A DNA stretch of 64,000 nucleotides, from positions 43,522,014-43,586,013 of the forward strand of contig CP141144.1 of the NCBI GenBank assembly GCA_035235625.1, given 5' to 3'. This document shows, piece after piece, positions 1 to 12,267 of the stretch. The first letter of the stretch is position 1. Every line of letters starts with the position of its first letter. Under the pieces are notes generated by a model. It saw only the letters and a program-made list of their open reading frames with translations, was not told the DNA's origin and searched no databases. Source of the stretch: Saururus chinensis. Its lineage: Eukaryota; Streptophyta; Magnoliopsida; Piperales; Saururaceae. A program made the translations under genes and the position numbers.

Positions 1-1487
1 GAGACACTACCTATATACAGAAAAGTTTGATGTTTTTACTAATCATTAAATTTAAAAGTACATATTTTCCCAAAGTGAATTCAATATGAGGCAAAGACGG
101 TAGATTAAGTATATTAAGGATTATGACTTTTCTATTAAGTACCACTCTGGAAAGGCCAATGTAGTAGCTGATGCCTCGCGCCATAAATCGGAAGGAGGAA
201 TAGCCTACATGCTTGTTAAGGAATGGAAACTATTGGTGGAAATAATATATTTCCAACCTAAATTACAACCTAGAAACATGAAATCTTGCATTGCCAACCT
301 AGAGGTGAAATCGATACTGATTGAATGTATTCTAGAGGGCCATAAAGATAATGAGGAAGTACAAACATCACTCAAAAGAACCGACTTATCAAAGGCTCAA
401 ATAGAGGTATTCGATTTCGAGGACGATTAGTAATACTAGAAATACCAGAGTTAAAGGAAGGTTTATTGCATGAAGTACATTGATCTCGATATACCATTCA
501 CCGAGGAGGATCTAAAATGTACCAAGATTTAATAAGAAATATTTGGTGGAATGGGATGAAGAAGGATATAGAAGAGTATATTTCAAAATGTTTAACTTGT
601 CTGTAGCTTAAATTTTAATACCAAAAACCTTCAAAAAATCTTCAAATGATAGAGATTCCCGAGTAGAAATGAGAATGCATCACTATGGATTTCATTTTAG
701 CACTACCCAGGACTACACAAGGCCTTGAATCCATTTGGGTAATCTTGGATCAACTCACAAAATATGCACATTTTCTTCTATTAAGAAAGAAACAATTCCT
801 AAATTTTTTAGCAAAAATATAGGTAAGGAGATTGTGAGTTGACATGGAATACCATTATTAATCATTTCAGATCGAGATAATTGGTTCTCTTCCAAATTCC
901 GGTAAGGACTTTAAGAGGAATTAGCCACCAGTTTTAAGTTCAGCACAGCCTTCCACCCGCAAAATAATGGACAATCAGAAAGAACTATTTAATCTTTGGA
1001 AGACATGTTGCGGATTTTCGCAATGGATTGGAAGGATAACTGGGATAAATATTTAGCTTTAATTGACTTTCCTTATAATAATAGTTATCACAATAGCATA
1101 GGCATGGCACCTTATGAGGCGTTATATGGACAACCCTATAGATCACTAATATGTTGGAATGAAATAGGAGAACGTAAATTGATAAGGTCCGAATTTCTAC
1201 AATAGTGTGCAAACAAGGTGGCACTTATCAAACATCTTTTAATGGCATCCCAAAGTCGTCAAAAGGGCTATGCTGATCAAAGACAAAAAGATATTGAATT
1301 TATCAAAGGAGATTAGGTACTTTTAAAAATTTTGCCAACTCAAGGAATATGAGATTTAGAATAAAGGGCAAATTGAGTCCTCTTTTTGTAAGACCATTTG
1401 AGATCTTCAATAAAACAGAAGCAGTGGCTTATAGATTTACCTTGCACCCACAACTTGACAATGTCCATAATGTATTCCATGTGTCCA
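1..1487 (+). pseudogene. Ty3/gypsy pol relic: RNase H end and integrase
   Basis: Read with frame changes and stops, the + strand gives landmark peptides of a Ty3/gypsy polyprotein. GKANVVADA at about 150-172 is the end of RNase H. YTIHRGGSKMYQDL and KCLTC at about 490-600 are the HHCC zinc finger of integrase. ITMDFILALPRTTQGLESIW at about 680-740 opens the integrase catalytic core. NSYHNSIGMAPYEALYG at about 1080-1128 is the usual late-core motif. The end reads VHNVFHVSM at 1462-1489. In-frame stops are frequent, so this is dead. The 5' part lies outside the window. It resumes after the solo LTR at 3354. The downstream motif style suggests a Tekay/Del-type chromovirus; that lineage call is inference. 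Confidence 0.85.
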
Positions 1488-3353
1488 TGTAACGCCCCGA
1501 CCCAAAAAACCTAATATGGACCGAGGGTTAGTTCAGAAGACAGAATCGGAGTTCATAAAATTAGCAGAAAAATATAAAACCGACTAACCAGGAGCTGCAG
1601 ACTCTGAGTGCGAGAGTCATAACGTTCATCCATGCATTGCGGAGCTTTAACATTCCGGTGTGCATAGATAAGAACAAACCTAATTTTATAACTAATTTGG
1701 ATTGGGTCAACGTTATTTTATCGTTGGTTGCCTACGTACGTATTAGATACCATCTCTGACGTTATTCCAATACGATCGGATCCTAACATAGTTCTGCCTA
1801 ACGGCTAATACATTCACTAGACATAAAAAAATCATATACGATAAAATACGTATACTTTATATCCGAATAATTCATTCGGAATCCAACGGAAATCTTATAA
1901 ATCATCGGAGTCAAACAGAAGCCAATAAATCAGTAAAATACACATCTCACATAGGTGAGAAGAACACTAACAAAACACACGTCCCACTCTATCATAGAGC
2001 AGAGCAGAACACACTACAGAGCATGTTGGATCATATCAGATCCTATCAAATCATATCAGATTTTATCCGACCATACCGGTCATATCAGACCGGAGTCTGT
2101 CAAGTCACAACACAGCATTTCAAATCACAACAGAATAAATCAAAGTAGATTAAATAGAAACATATCAGCATGTATCACATCATAGCAAATAATATATCTT
2201 AATTAGTATATTACTAATTAAGATGTGCACTCATATAAATCATATTAAACTAGAAGGTCAAAAAAGTGTACTCCCCTCCAATTTCGGAAGTGGCGATGTT
2301 CGGAGTTGCTCGTTTCCTCAGGGCGTCCGCCCTTTCTGATCCAGAGACGGCGGCCAGAACCTCCTAACTTCGAAACACTTTACCCTTCCTGCGCCCGTAG
2401 GCAGCGGACAGAACCTCCCCTTACCCCGAGACACTTTTTCCTTTTTGCACCCATAGGTGGCGGGAAAAACCTCCCCATGCCCGGGGACACTTTTCCCTTT
2501 CTGCGCCCATAGGCGGCGGACAAAACCTCCCCTTACCCGGACACACTTTTCCCTTCTCGCGCTCATAGGCGGCGAGCATAACCTCCCCATGCCTGAAGAT
2601 ACTTGCCTTAGATAAGGTTACTAACTCAAGGAATGGATGCTTCCATTGCATAGAACACCCTCGAATTAGTTAAGAATACTTTTTGAATGGAAGAAAACAG
2701 ACTCAGAATGACTCCAGAAAATTCTCCCGAAGAAATGAATGGAATTCGGTATTTATAGAAAAAGACCCACGAGCCGATGATGTGCGCACGACATGTGTCA
2801 GGCCAGAAAAGTGGCACCGCCGCACTGTGCACATGCGCAGTGCGCGCATTCGCGCGGACCCGCCGCGTGTCCGACGCGCGTCGTTCCGCACGGTGCAGCT
2901 CTCCAGCCGCAGCTCGGCTCGACTTCAGCTGCTGGCGTCAGCAATGACGCCAGCTATTTTGTCCATTTCTAAATTTAATAATAATATTTTATTATTATTT
3001 TAATCAAATACAATTCCACCTTTAAAACACGATAACTTTTTATCCCGAAGTCGAAATTGCATGTTCTTGGTACCGATGGACTTGTATCGATGAGCCTTTC
3101 AAAACTAGACCCCACATGGATATGTTATCTCACACTTTTTAAACTGGGTCCTGCCCATATGGCACATTTCCTGAGGCTGTAACTTTCGCTTCCGGCCTCT
3201 AATCGTGTGTTCTTCAACTCGTTACGCTCGTTACTTCGAGCTCTAACTAGATACAAGTGTTTTATCCCTTAAAGCCCCTTAATTGTTAATTAAAATTACA
3301 TAATTACCCCTAACCCTTTTGAGTTAAGCGTAATCGGAACACGGGGTGCCACA
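1488..3353 (-). mobile_element. Solo LTR (1866 bp) inserted in the gypsy integrase
   Basis: The insert begins TGTAACGCCCCGA and ends GGGGTGCCACA, giving the TG...CA ends of an LTR. It is flanked by a perfect 5-bp duplication GTCCA (1483-1487 and 3354-3358). Removing it rejoins the integrase reading ...FHVSML.... There is no internal region, so it is a solo LTR. Orientation is minus: a TATAAATA-type box is read on the minus strand near 2750, and the + strand right end matches, reversed, the 5' ends of related LTRs in this window (for example 55141 onwards). Confidence 0.85.
2348..2600. repeat. 56-bp minisatellite inside the solo LTR
   Basis: About 4.5 imperfect tandem units of about 56 bp, each with the core GGCGGCGGACAAAACCTCCC followed by a CCCGGAGACACTTTT-like segment and a TGCGCCCATA-like end. 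The same unit recurs in the LTRs at 15096-19431. Short open frames here (NLPMPGDT-like peptides and their antisense) are artefacts of the repeat. Confidence 0.8.
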
Positions 3354-3596
3354 GTCCATGCTTTAGATTTATGTATGAGATCCCTCACATGTTCTTGATC
3401 AAACTTTAGTTAGTTTAAAGCCAGATTTATCTTTCGTGGAAAGACCAATTAAAATTTTAGATCATAAAGAATAAATTTTAGGGACAAAAAGGATTCATTT
3501 GGTTGAAGTCTTATGGCAGCATCATTCCTCAGAAGAAGCCACATGGGAGTTAGAAAGAGAAATGATGAAGAAGTATCCTACACTCTTTAATGAGTG
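3354..3596 (+). pseudogene. Ty3/gypsy integrase C-terminus, resumed
   Basis: Continues the 1-1487 relic after the solo LTR. Visible peptides are SFVERPIKILDHKE, RIHLVEVLWQHH and EEATWELEREMMKKYPTLFN, ending TGA at about 3594. The EEATWE...KYP-LF ending is the usual C-terminus of chromovirus-type Ty3/gypsy integrases. The + strand frame is interrupted by one stop. Confidence 0.85.
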
Positions 3597-3641
3597 AATA
3601 TTTCAAATTTTGAAGATGAAATTTCTCTAATGAAGGTAGAT

Positions 3642-5076
3642 TGTAACAACCCTAATTTCCAGGAACAATCTTTATTCCTCATGTAAAGTCAATATGAATA
3701 TTGATAATAAATTTTAATTTTGTAGAGCATATTAAAATAATTTCTTAAGTATAAGTTAGAGCTTGAGGAGATTAGCATAACAACTTGAAGAACGCATGAA
3801 ATAGAGTTTAGGAGCAAAAGTTATGATATCGGGAAGCATGATATATGAGTGGGATCCACTTATAAAGTGCAAAAAAAACCTGCTTATGCGTGATCTAGTT
3901 TAGTAGGGCTCATCGATATGAGTTGAACGGTATTAAGAACACACAAATCAGAGTTTGGGTTGAAAATATATGATCATTTGAAGTTAGAGAAAAAATATAA
4001 AATCAATGTGTGCAGCTAAAGATGATTGCTCATGACATGCGCAATGATGTGTGCACACACCACCATTTTTGGTGGTACAATGCCCAAAATTGGGGAGCAA
4101 CACTGCCCAGTGAGCAGTGTTGCACAGTATAAATAGGGGGTAAAAATTCGTTATACATCTCCATTTCTCCATCCTCTTCTTACTTTTAATATTTCTGGGC
4201 CATTTTAAACTTGTTTAAGTCTGTTGAAAAGTCATTATTTACTAAATCGAGAGTGTTTTACATAATAAAAAAATTATTTTATTGAGTTGACCACTCTAAA
4301 GCTGAGGAAACCTTAAGAATGGGCTCTCACTATCATAACCTAAGACTCTTGGAAGAGCCTAAGCGTGGTAGAGGTGGGTGGTCTTAATTTCTAGACCTAT
4401 GCTTTAATTTTGATTTATTAGGGTTTTGTTAAAGACTCTTTTAAATTCATTTTTAAAGAAACTCTATCTTTGAAGACTTACTATTTTTTGAAGAAATTTT
4501 CCTTGTTTTGGGTATCATACCCTCTGGGTAGTTCCTTATTCTCCGAAACTAGGAATTATCACGATGAAGATTGCGGATACTACCACACTTGGCTCTAGGG
4601 TGCACAGGAACTAGGATATCATAGGAAATTCCCTTTCCTTCTATCTCTCGTTGCCCCATGAGCACGAGTGTAAGTTGTTTGATATTGCAATGTTCTATGA
4701 TTATTAATTTTTAAAAAATATTATTTCCTGAATGATTTTTAAAAATATAATACAACTATGTGTTAATGAAGTATATTTGTGGAATTTAATTTAATATACT
4801 AAGTATGAATTATCTCACCCACCCTCAGATTCTGCAGGTGTATCTATAGAACTCGAAGAAGTGGATGGAGAGCTTTCATAATTTAAAGTATATGTTTATT
4901 TTTCTTAAAGTATATGACTACTGTACAAAGGCATATTTTACCATCTTTTGGAGTCCTTGTATAACACAAAGTATGTTAAAATTACTCTTTTGTACTTGGT
5001 GATCCTTGGCACTTAGTAATAAATCAATATGTTTTCAAAAATTATTTTTTATTATAAATTTTGACAAGGTGTTACA
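3642..5076 (+). mobile_element. 3' LTR of the gypsy element
   Basis: Starts TGTAACAACCC about 45 bp after the pol stop and ends GGTGTTACA. Contains CAGTATAAATAGGGGG at about 4126-4141 (LTR TATA box) and, near its end, the CTCACCCACCCTCAG...TGCAGGTG region shared with the other gypsy LTRs here. The matching 5' LTR is outside the window, so its age cannot be judged. Confidence 0.8.
4129..4136 (+). promoter_or_regulatory. LTR TATA box
   Basis: TATAAATA followed by a G run, 490 bp inside the 3' LTR; a typical pol II promoter position for this LTR type. Confidence 0.55.
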
Positions 5077-5463
5077 ATAGTACTCACACTAGCATATATT
5101 AGTGTCAGTTGTAAAATACATTGTGTTCCTCTAGGCACATTGTCAGTAGGAAGTACAGAAAATGCTTCCTATGCTGATGGATCATTTGGTGAGTGGTGAA
5201 ATACACCACCAACATGGTGTGAGATGCACACCTAAAGTTTTCTTAAGGAACAAGGGCTAATAGGAGAGGGAGGAGGAAGGAAGGTGACATAGGTTAACAA
5301 TGGTTACTTGACTAGGTCAACTATGGCTGCCTAATAAATAAAAAACAAGCCATGGGTTTAATATAATACTTGAAAATAAATGAAATGGTTCATATCACTT
5401 TTATGAGCCTTGAGCTCATGTAAAGGGGACTCTTTTGTCTATGTATTTAACTTCACATATACA

Positions 5464-5621
5464 GCCCCATTTAGGGAGCATTTTGGAAGGGAAAACACCT
5501 CTCCTTTTGAGTGCAATATATCACATCATAGGGGAAATTCACTTTCCCCTCCAACTCTCCTAAGGGAGAGAGTTTGTGGGAAAGTATTTTCCCTACTTCA
5601 TGCTGCCTCCTAAACGGGGCC
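5464..5621. mobile_element. hAT-like MITE
   Basis: Ends GCCCCATTTAGGGAGCA and, reversed, GGCCCCGTTTAGGAGGC form terminal inverted repeats. The interior (AAGGGAAAACACC... and CCCTCCAACTCTCC...) matches elements at 12268 and 32719. Non-coding. Confidence 0.6.
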
Positions 5622-5846
5622 TACATATCTTCATCTTAAAAGCAAAAATTAATTTGTCTAGTAAAACCAAATTATAAAATATTTAAAGAGATTCAATAAT
5701 TTCATTTGTATGAGTCAGGGCTCATGTGCACCAATGCAAGCCCAACCATGTCGGTTATCAGATTTTGATCTAATGACACACATAATTTATAGTCAAGCAA
5801 ATTATCCACCTCTTTGCGCTATCAAATTTCGATCCAACAGCTCTCG

Positions 5847-5884
5847 AAGCCCTGGCTCACACTAGTGAGTGTAAGCCAGGGCTT
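5847..5884. repeat. Perfect 11-bp inverted repeat (hairpin)
   Basis: Arms AAGCCCTGGCT (5847-5857) and AGCCAGGGCTT (5874-5884) around a 16-base loop that is itself partly palindromic (CACTAGTG). Confidence 0.7.
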
Positions 5885-6818
5885 AAACTAGCTTTTTCTA
5901 TTTTTCTAACTCTCTTTTGAGGGACCAACAAGAATCGAGTTGGAGGAAGAGGCTATCAACTACATTAACATTGTATACACATATCGGGTTGTAGCGACTG
6001 CCATCTACCAATGGCTTCATTTATTAAAATATTTTTCATAGTTTCCTTTTAACATTTAAATAAGTCAAGACCTAACTCTGAGCATTCACATTGTGGTTGC
6101 CACTCTGCTACTAGTTCTTTTAGCTCTTTTTTAGTTTAGTGGAAATTTCTTCTAATTTTTATCAAAAAAATGAGGGGCTGAAGGAAGTGAACAATCAGAT
6201 TAGTGAAATGTAATACTGAACATCAACTTCAACAAATTTTCCAAATGTTGAAGTTAAATAACTTGAGACTCCGTCAATCTTTCGGCTGATTTGTTAGTCG
6301 AGAATTTCACTAGCTTTAATTGATGAACAATGACATTGTAATTAATAAACTTAACTAACTATAAATAGTAAAGTATGGAATGTTGATAGTTAATATTATT
6401 TGGTGCTTTAAAATAGAGCAAATCATGTTTCCTAGATCCCATATAATGTCAACGGTGGTGGGAATATGAAGCTTTGCGTTGGCCAGCCTAGGACACAGTC
6501 AAACATATTGGCCGGTTAGGTTGCCGCAACTGCTAGTGACTCTTCCCTTAGTCATTACCAAATTAATTCTTTGTTAGTCTCTTTTCGTACCTTAACTAAG
6601 TGAAGATCCAAGTCCGAGTGTCCGCATTGTGGCCCTTTCTTTGCTGGAAGTTTTTTCTTTGAATGTCTTTGCTATTTTAAAGGAAATGCCTTCTAATATC
6701 TCGTTAAAACAAAACGAATTTTTACTAATTTTCTATTTATGACATAAGGGTACAAGTTATTTAGTTGAGTTTTACAAGTTGATAAGGGTTGATGTGCATT
6801 AAGATGGTAAAAATAATA

Positions 6819-6977
6819 CTCCCTCTGTTCTATATTAATAATTTTATTTAGAAATAAAAAATTATCCTATATTAATAGCTCTATTCAATAAAAAAATTAT
6901 TTTTATATTTTCTAAAATGTAGGTTTCGCCATTTAATAAAAAAAATTATTTTTTAAATAAATATAACACTGAAGGAG
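6819..6977. mobile_element. Stowaway-like MITE
   Basis: TA-flanked element starting CTCCCTCTGTTC and ending GAAGGAG, with AT-rich interior including TATATTAATAGCTCTATT and CGCCATTTAATAAAA. Flanking TA dinucleotides (6817-6818, 6978-6979) fit Tc1/mariner target duplication. The best of several family copies here. Confidence 0.7.
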
Positions 6978-7904
6978 TACATATCAGTCTGAGCTCTTGT
7001 TCTTAAGTCGCGGGGCGGGAACCACGGTTGTAACTAGCAAGAGGGCTGTACAGGGATGGGACGTGGGGAAATTTCGAGGGCGAACCTGATATGGCCTGCA
7101 AGTTTTATATAACACATCAAGCGTGGGTTTGGACATGAGAAGCTTGCAAAACATATAGCATTACTCTGAAAAAAACTGCCTAAAAAAGTGACTCGCAAAT
7201 TGCAGCCTCACCCTCCTCTCTCATTCTCACCCTCCTCTCTCATTCTGATAGTATCATAAATTAATGCGTTAGTAAATATTCCTCTTCTAGCTAGATCGGT
7301 GGTAGCTGTTGTTGGTTTTGTGTCCCTCGCTCTTTTTGTCATCCAGTGAGGACTTTTTGGTGTAATTACATTGTGGCAAAAAGGATATTCCTTCACAAAA
7401 AACGAATGTTGCATCGTTTGATTACTGATGATACTTTGCATGGTTATTAAAGAAGTATTTTTCGACAATAAGTCCATCATAAGGTATGCATGGAAGTTAT
7501 GTATCCACGAGATACTAGATTGATAACATACATGTTAGCATAAGCATCAGTTATGCTAATATATATACTAGCGCCTGAAATATCAACGATTCACATAAAA
7601 CACTGAGCTTTTTGTGAGGAGCGGGCATGAAAAATTCTTACGCATGTTAACAGCCTTTGGTTGCCTTAAGCAGTTGATAGAGAGTCACTCCTATCAACTA
7701 ATCTAGTATGTTGTACATCTTTTCTCTTAAAGTTTATTGTAGTAATAGCAGCTGTGACAAGGGATGCGATGCAAAAAGGGTTTGGTAGGGTAGAGCAATA
7801 AGGTACTAAGAGTAAGAGAAGCTGATAGACTTCTCTAACAAGCGAACAGAAAATGAACAGTTTACAGTTTAAAATATCCCAGAAGGCCCTCAATTTAGGT
7901 GGTT

Positions 7905-8018
7905 AGGTGCTTTAAAAAAAGTAACATAAGTTCTTGTTCCCTTTTCTTAGATGTAGATTTAACTATTTAATAAAAAATATTATATTTTAAATATAACTAA
8001 CTATTAATATTGGACAGA
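7905..8018. mobile_element. Partial Stowaway-like MITE
   Basis: GTGCTTTAAAAAAAGTAACATAAG, TTCCCTTTTCTTAGATG and AACTATTTAATAAAAAATATT match the distal half of the elements at 32407 and 34783. The proximal end with CTCCCTC is missing. Confidence 0.5.
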
Positions 8019-8641
8019 GTTTTTTTTTGGTTTGGAGAAGACCCTTTGCCGTAAGAGAAGAAAAACAGGTCCACAATTCAATCCTGTTGACCTCAGGATT
8101 GAAAAAGATCGATCTAGATCCGAAAAACATTTGCAATTAAAATAGGGTAAACCGTAAAGGAAAGACAAAGGAAGCTAATCTATGGTCTGAACATTTTAGA
8201 CTGTTGGATCCAGCTTTTCAAAGAAAAACCGACTGCCGGACACCAATTCACTCCCCGTATTATAAAACTGTAAAGAAGGCCAACAACCACAGAAGAAACA
8301 TGACAATAAAAACCTCCCACATGGTACCTCGGAAGAGGTCTGCACCTGTGCACATGGGAAGATCATCAATACTCAATAAAGAAACATTATTTCCCAGAAT
8401 CTACCACCAATTTCCACACCCCCACCAACCCAAAGCAAAAGAAAGAGGTATTCAACACAACCAATGCCCTGCTCCTCACAAATCACAATCATGCATGCAG
8501 AATAATTGATATATATAAAAGATATAGTAAAAGAGACATAATTCAAATTTTGAAAAAAAAAAGCTACAAAGAAGAATTCCAGACTCCTCCTTCAGTAATA
8601 CATCATGAAGATGGAAATTGGAAGTGGCTGCTCAGCAGAAT

Positions 8642-9848
8642 TTAGATGTCTCTATCTCTCTTGCACTCAGGTGGCATGGTGGGGAACCTAGTTCTATCAG
8701 TGCAATAGTTGTAGATGGTGTATTTCTGCCTGACCCAGCTAAGCCTTCTGTACTGCAGACCATCGAGGTCTTGGAACTGCTTTTGGTCCCACCAGCGCTT
8801 GCCCTGAGTGGCACAGAACTTGGCATTCACTGAAGCTTCACAGCCATCTATGTGGAAGCCTTTGTAGGCTGCAACAAAGGGCGCCTTGCTCCAATCCGTC
8901 TTCTCCAGGCCTCCCCTTGTGGCCCAATCGTCTGCATTCCACAGGCTGGAGTAGATCTTCATGGGCTGGTTGAATGGATACCTCACCCCAAGGTCCTTGC
9001 TGTTCTTGAAGACCCTAATGGGGACATCGTCCACAAAGAAGCTGAAAACAGGCACAAAGGAGGAAAAAAATTCGAGTTTTCAGCGGACTTAGAATGAGAA
9101 GCAGAGACTTGAGGAAGACCCAGTTGTGATTTTTTCAGTAAGTAAATGGAGAAGATGGATAACTTACACTATTTGGTCCATGTTCCAGAGAATCGAGTAG
9201 CTGTGGTAGTCTTTGGAGGGATCAAACCAGAGGTAAATCCTCTGTTCCCTGTCTCCCTTTCCTCCAGTAAAGACATTGGTCTGCAGAATGTAAGGCTGGC
9301 CAGTCCTGTTGCCCAAGAACTCAAAGTCTATCTCATCATGTTCTGAGTTCTGAGATGAAAGCTGAAGGGACCCAGATATTTAAAAACAAAATCTGTTATC
9401 TAAGTGAAATGAGGGAAAATCCCAAAAGTGAATCCCTATTCATAAGAGCGTAGCAAAGACTCACATAGAATGCAGTGACTGTTCCTGCAGAATCACCAGG
9501 AACCATCCTGATTCTCATGCTGAAGTGTCCAAACAAGTATGAGCCTTTCGACTGAAAGCCGGTACCTTTACATTAAGAAAAAAAAATTATATATCAGTAT
9601 GCAAACACAAGTACATTTTCATTTGGATTTTGCCTGTTATTTTGATTTGTCATACTCATACCTGTATACTTGTCTAAGATGAGGTGAGCTTCAGCTCCAC
9701 CATTGAAGTACTTAATGTGATCGAATGCCCATGTGGGCATGTAGTTCCTTCCAAAGGGCACATCTACTGGCGTCTTTGGTGGAGCAGCCCAAGCAACAGA
9801 GGCCAGACAGAGGAAAGCAAGCTGCAAAAACAGGATTTGGGTACCCAT
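8642..9848 (-). CDS. Xyloglucan endotransglucosylase/hydrolase (XTH4/5-like)
   Basis: Secreted GH16 enzyme that cuts xyloglucan and rejoins it to another chain in the cell wall. Four coding exons on the minus strand: 9848-9662, 9565-9465, 9361-9168, 9041-8642, all GT-AG, 882 nt, 293 aa, normal family length. Residues 1-21 form a signal peptide (hydrophobic, ending AWA). The active-site motif [10 protein letters not shown] is at 104-113, with nucleophile Glu106 and acid/base Glu110, followed at once by the conserved N-glycosylation site NRT (114-116). The XET C-terminal domain is intact, with Cys in DGCEA, KFC, NYCTD and PPECK. The end PECKRDRDI and four-exon layout fit the XTH4/XTH5 (EXGT-A1) branch. 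ATG at 9848 is preferred because it opens the signal peptide; an in-frame ATG at 9872 would put eight extra residues before it. No lost catalytic residue; probably functional. Confidence 0.95.
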
Positions 9849-10042
9849 CTCTGCATCAACAGAAGAAAACAAGCAAGCAAGGTGCTTATGTGAGTTGCAT
9901 TCATCTTCTTGAAAAGCTAAGAATTAAAATCTACAATTAAATAAAGTGCTTCTGATCCATTGCCTCTACCTGAGATAGAGATGAAAGCAGCCTGTGACTA
10001 GTGACTAGAAAGACTACGAAAGAGAGCAAGAGGGAGGCTTGC
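9849..10042 (-). other. XTH 5' leader with a possible UTR intron
   Basis: Between the TATA box and the ATG lie a good donor (CTATCTCAG|GTAGAG, intron from 9970) and an acceptor two bases before the ATG (GTTGATGCAG|AG, 9851). The leader may therefore carry a 120-bp intron. If unspliced, the in-frame ATG at 9872 would be in the mRNA. Inference from splice motifs only. Confidence 0.4.
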
Positions 10043-10067
10043 CATGGGAAAGAAGACTGTTGAAGGC

Positions 10068-10074
10068 TTTTATA
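10068..10074 (-). promoter_or_regulatory. TATA box of the XTH gene
   Basis: CTATAAAAGCC on the minus strand about 220 bp upstream of the start codon, in a GA/CT-rich leader context. Transcription is expected about 30 bp downstream, near 10040. Confidence 0.65.
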
Positions 10075-10079
10075 GGCAG

Positions 10080-12267
10080 GGGACATATTTTTTCCCCTTT
10101 TTCATTATCGAATATGCAAATAAATCTCCTGTTTGGCCTCTTCTAAAAGGGTGGAATATAAAATTTGGTACAGCCAATATAGCTGCACAAATGGTCTGTC
10201 TTCGGAGGGATTTATGGGAGGTGGGTGACCACTAGACAAAGAAATCAAAAGTGCCCATTTTATGTCTCTCCTCTCTTCCTACCAATTCCATGTTCATCTG
10301 GGCAATGAGTCATGGACTCATGGCTCACAGCCATGTGCCACCGCCCCCCAGAGACTTGTCCTCATGTTAAAGGCTGTGGGTAGGCTGTATCTGTCTTTAC
10401 AGGGTCCTTGCCAATGAATTACTCATATCATTATGTCAAGACTGGAGAGCCCAGAAAATTCAATTTATGATGACGAATGGAGATACCCGATTGTCACATT
10501 TATCTGTGTTGAGGTATATTAGGCAAGTCTTGCCATCATAATGTAACTGTAATAGTTTGGCAAATGCAAATTCCAGGAGCCTTTGAGTTCATTTTGTATT
10601 ATATATCTGGTTTATGCACTCTGAACAGTGTGTGCATTGATCATGCCAGCATATACCCACTACTCTATATAATCACTGCCCTCTGCCAAGTTACGCCAGC
10701 CGAGCTCAGTCTCTTTTAATACTATAGGATTTTGTATTTATAGATTCACTGGCATCTTGCAGAAGTGCTCTCACTTCTTTCAACTTATCCAGAGCGAGAT
10801 GCAAATTATGTGTAGAGTTTTTGGATAAACATCATTAAGTCTGCCACATAGATCCCTTAGATTTAAAATCAATAAGTAGCCCTTTGCTGGATCTGGCATC
10901 GAACTCTTCTCCGCTATTGGGGACTCTATTTTAGAGCAAACTTGTCCTTTCGAGGGGATACTCTCTCAAGTCTTGTAGGGTAAGCCTAAACTAAGACAGA
11001 GAAGAGAAGGAGAGAATGAGCCAAATTAGGAAAGGAGGGAGCTTGTATGAAGGAGAAGCAAGGGTTGAAGAATTTTGGGAGAAAATTATTGTAAGGTACT
11101 TTCAAAAGATTATAGTGGAAGCTTGAGCAATTGCTCATGCCCTGTGGATGTAGCCTATATGGTGAACCTTGTATTTCTTTTGTCTCTTTATGTGACTTAT
11201 GGTGAGTTCTTTTACTTTTAACTGATTTATATTTCAATTTACTACTAGAAATATTGTGGTTGATTGATTTGTAGACATCTTGGCATGGTGTTTGATGTGG
11301 ATTTGAAGTTCTATACCACCATTCACTTTCATGCTTGTGGTATGCGACAACATATATCCCTTGGTTTCAATTCCACATTCTTTTGTCTATGTCTATCACC
11401 AGTAGATTGAATGTCAGTCGTCCAAAGCATCATCCAGAGAAACTTTACACAAATAAGACTCAATTTTTTTTTCAGAAACCTATTTTGGCCCAATTTAAAC
11501 ACTAAAATCTGGAATTTAGGTCATGTTTACTCAGGAGAAAACCTAGCTAAATGCATCTCTGTGAATACTGGTGAATCTACATTGACCACCCAAGGTTTTG
11601 AACTTTCTTTGAACCGCCCCTCGTTACATTTGAGATAAGCTAGAAAAAATCATGAACCTATGTTGACAGCTCACTAAAAACGTCTTGACCAGAAAGAGAC
11701 AAACCCACTGCAACTCAACTAGAAAACCTTGTTTTAGAAGCTGGTTCAATTTTAAGTGTAAACTATATTGATAGTTGTTAACCCGGTCACCCATCCAATT
11801 CAATTCAATTCAATTCAATCCAATCCATTAAATGGATGGGGGCTGGAAAGATGGGAACCTATTGGAGAGCCTCCCTTACCCTTTAGGTTCTCCACAGCCA
11901 GGCCAATGTGTATGGAGAGTAAAGCTTGAGAGATGTTCAGTTTGCCATGCTGCCGCTCTTAATTATCAGCCATTATCCACCGGAAAAATTTGTCGACCCC
12001 ATTGTCGAGTTCATCCCAGGAGCATTTTACCTTCTCCCCTCATGGCTGCTCCTCATCAGGGTGGACACTTCTACTCGTTGCTCAATTGAATGGCCATTAT
12101 GAATAGGATCTGGTTGGTCCGTGAAGCGGAAGTTGAGCTTGGTGTGGAGCCTGAGGAACTCGAGCACAGCCCAGTCGTAGGTCTAGGCTGTCCGAATATG
12201 CTTGTATAAAGAGATACCCTTTACGACTTTAATTGTAAAAAAAGCATGAGAAAGGAAGATGTATTAA
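10080..12267. other. XTH upstream region and intergenic DNA
   Basis: About 2.2 kb with no recognisable gene. The first 600 bp would hold XTH regulatory sequence. Short open frames at 10986-11237, 11411-11638 and 11832-12089 show no family resemblance. A pentanucleotide run sits at 11790. Confidence 0.5.
11790..11827. repeat. (AATTC)n microsatellite
   Basis: Six to seven units of CAATT/AATTC, the last ones changed to AATCC. Confidence 0.75.

Larger units (their letters stand above)
5077..8560. other. AT-rich intergenic region with MITEs
   Basis: No gene recognised. Open frames are short and unlike known families. Holds two complete MITEs and one partial MITE (listed separately), a hairpin at 5847, a 19-bp perfect tandem pair at about 7209-7247 and two diverged copies of a segment at about 6050-6170 and 6570-6710. 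Confidence 0.6.

Noticed and set aside
985-1224. 79-aa minus-strand frame
   Set aside because: Antisense of the integrase relic.
1-5076. A functional retrotransposon or integrated pararetrovirus
   Set aside because: Motifs are those of a Ty3/gypsy element, with many stops and an LTR insertion; no movement or coat protein motif was seen.
8618-9346. Plus-strand open frames over the XTH gene
   Set aside because: Antisense shadows of conserved XTH exons.
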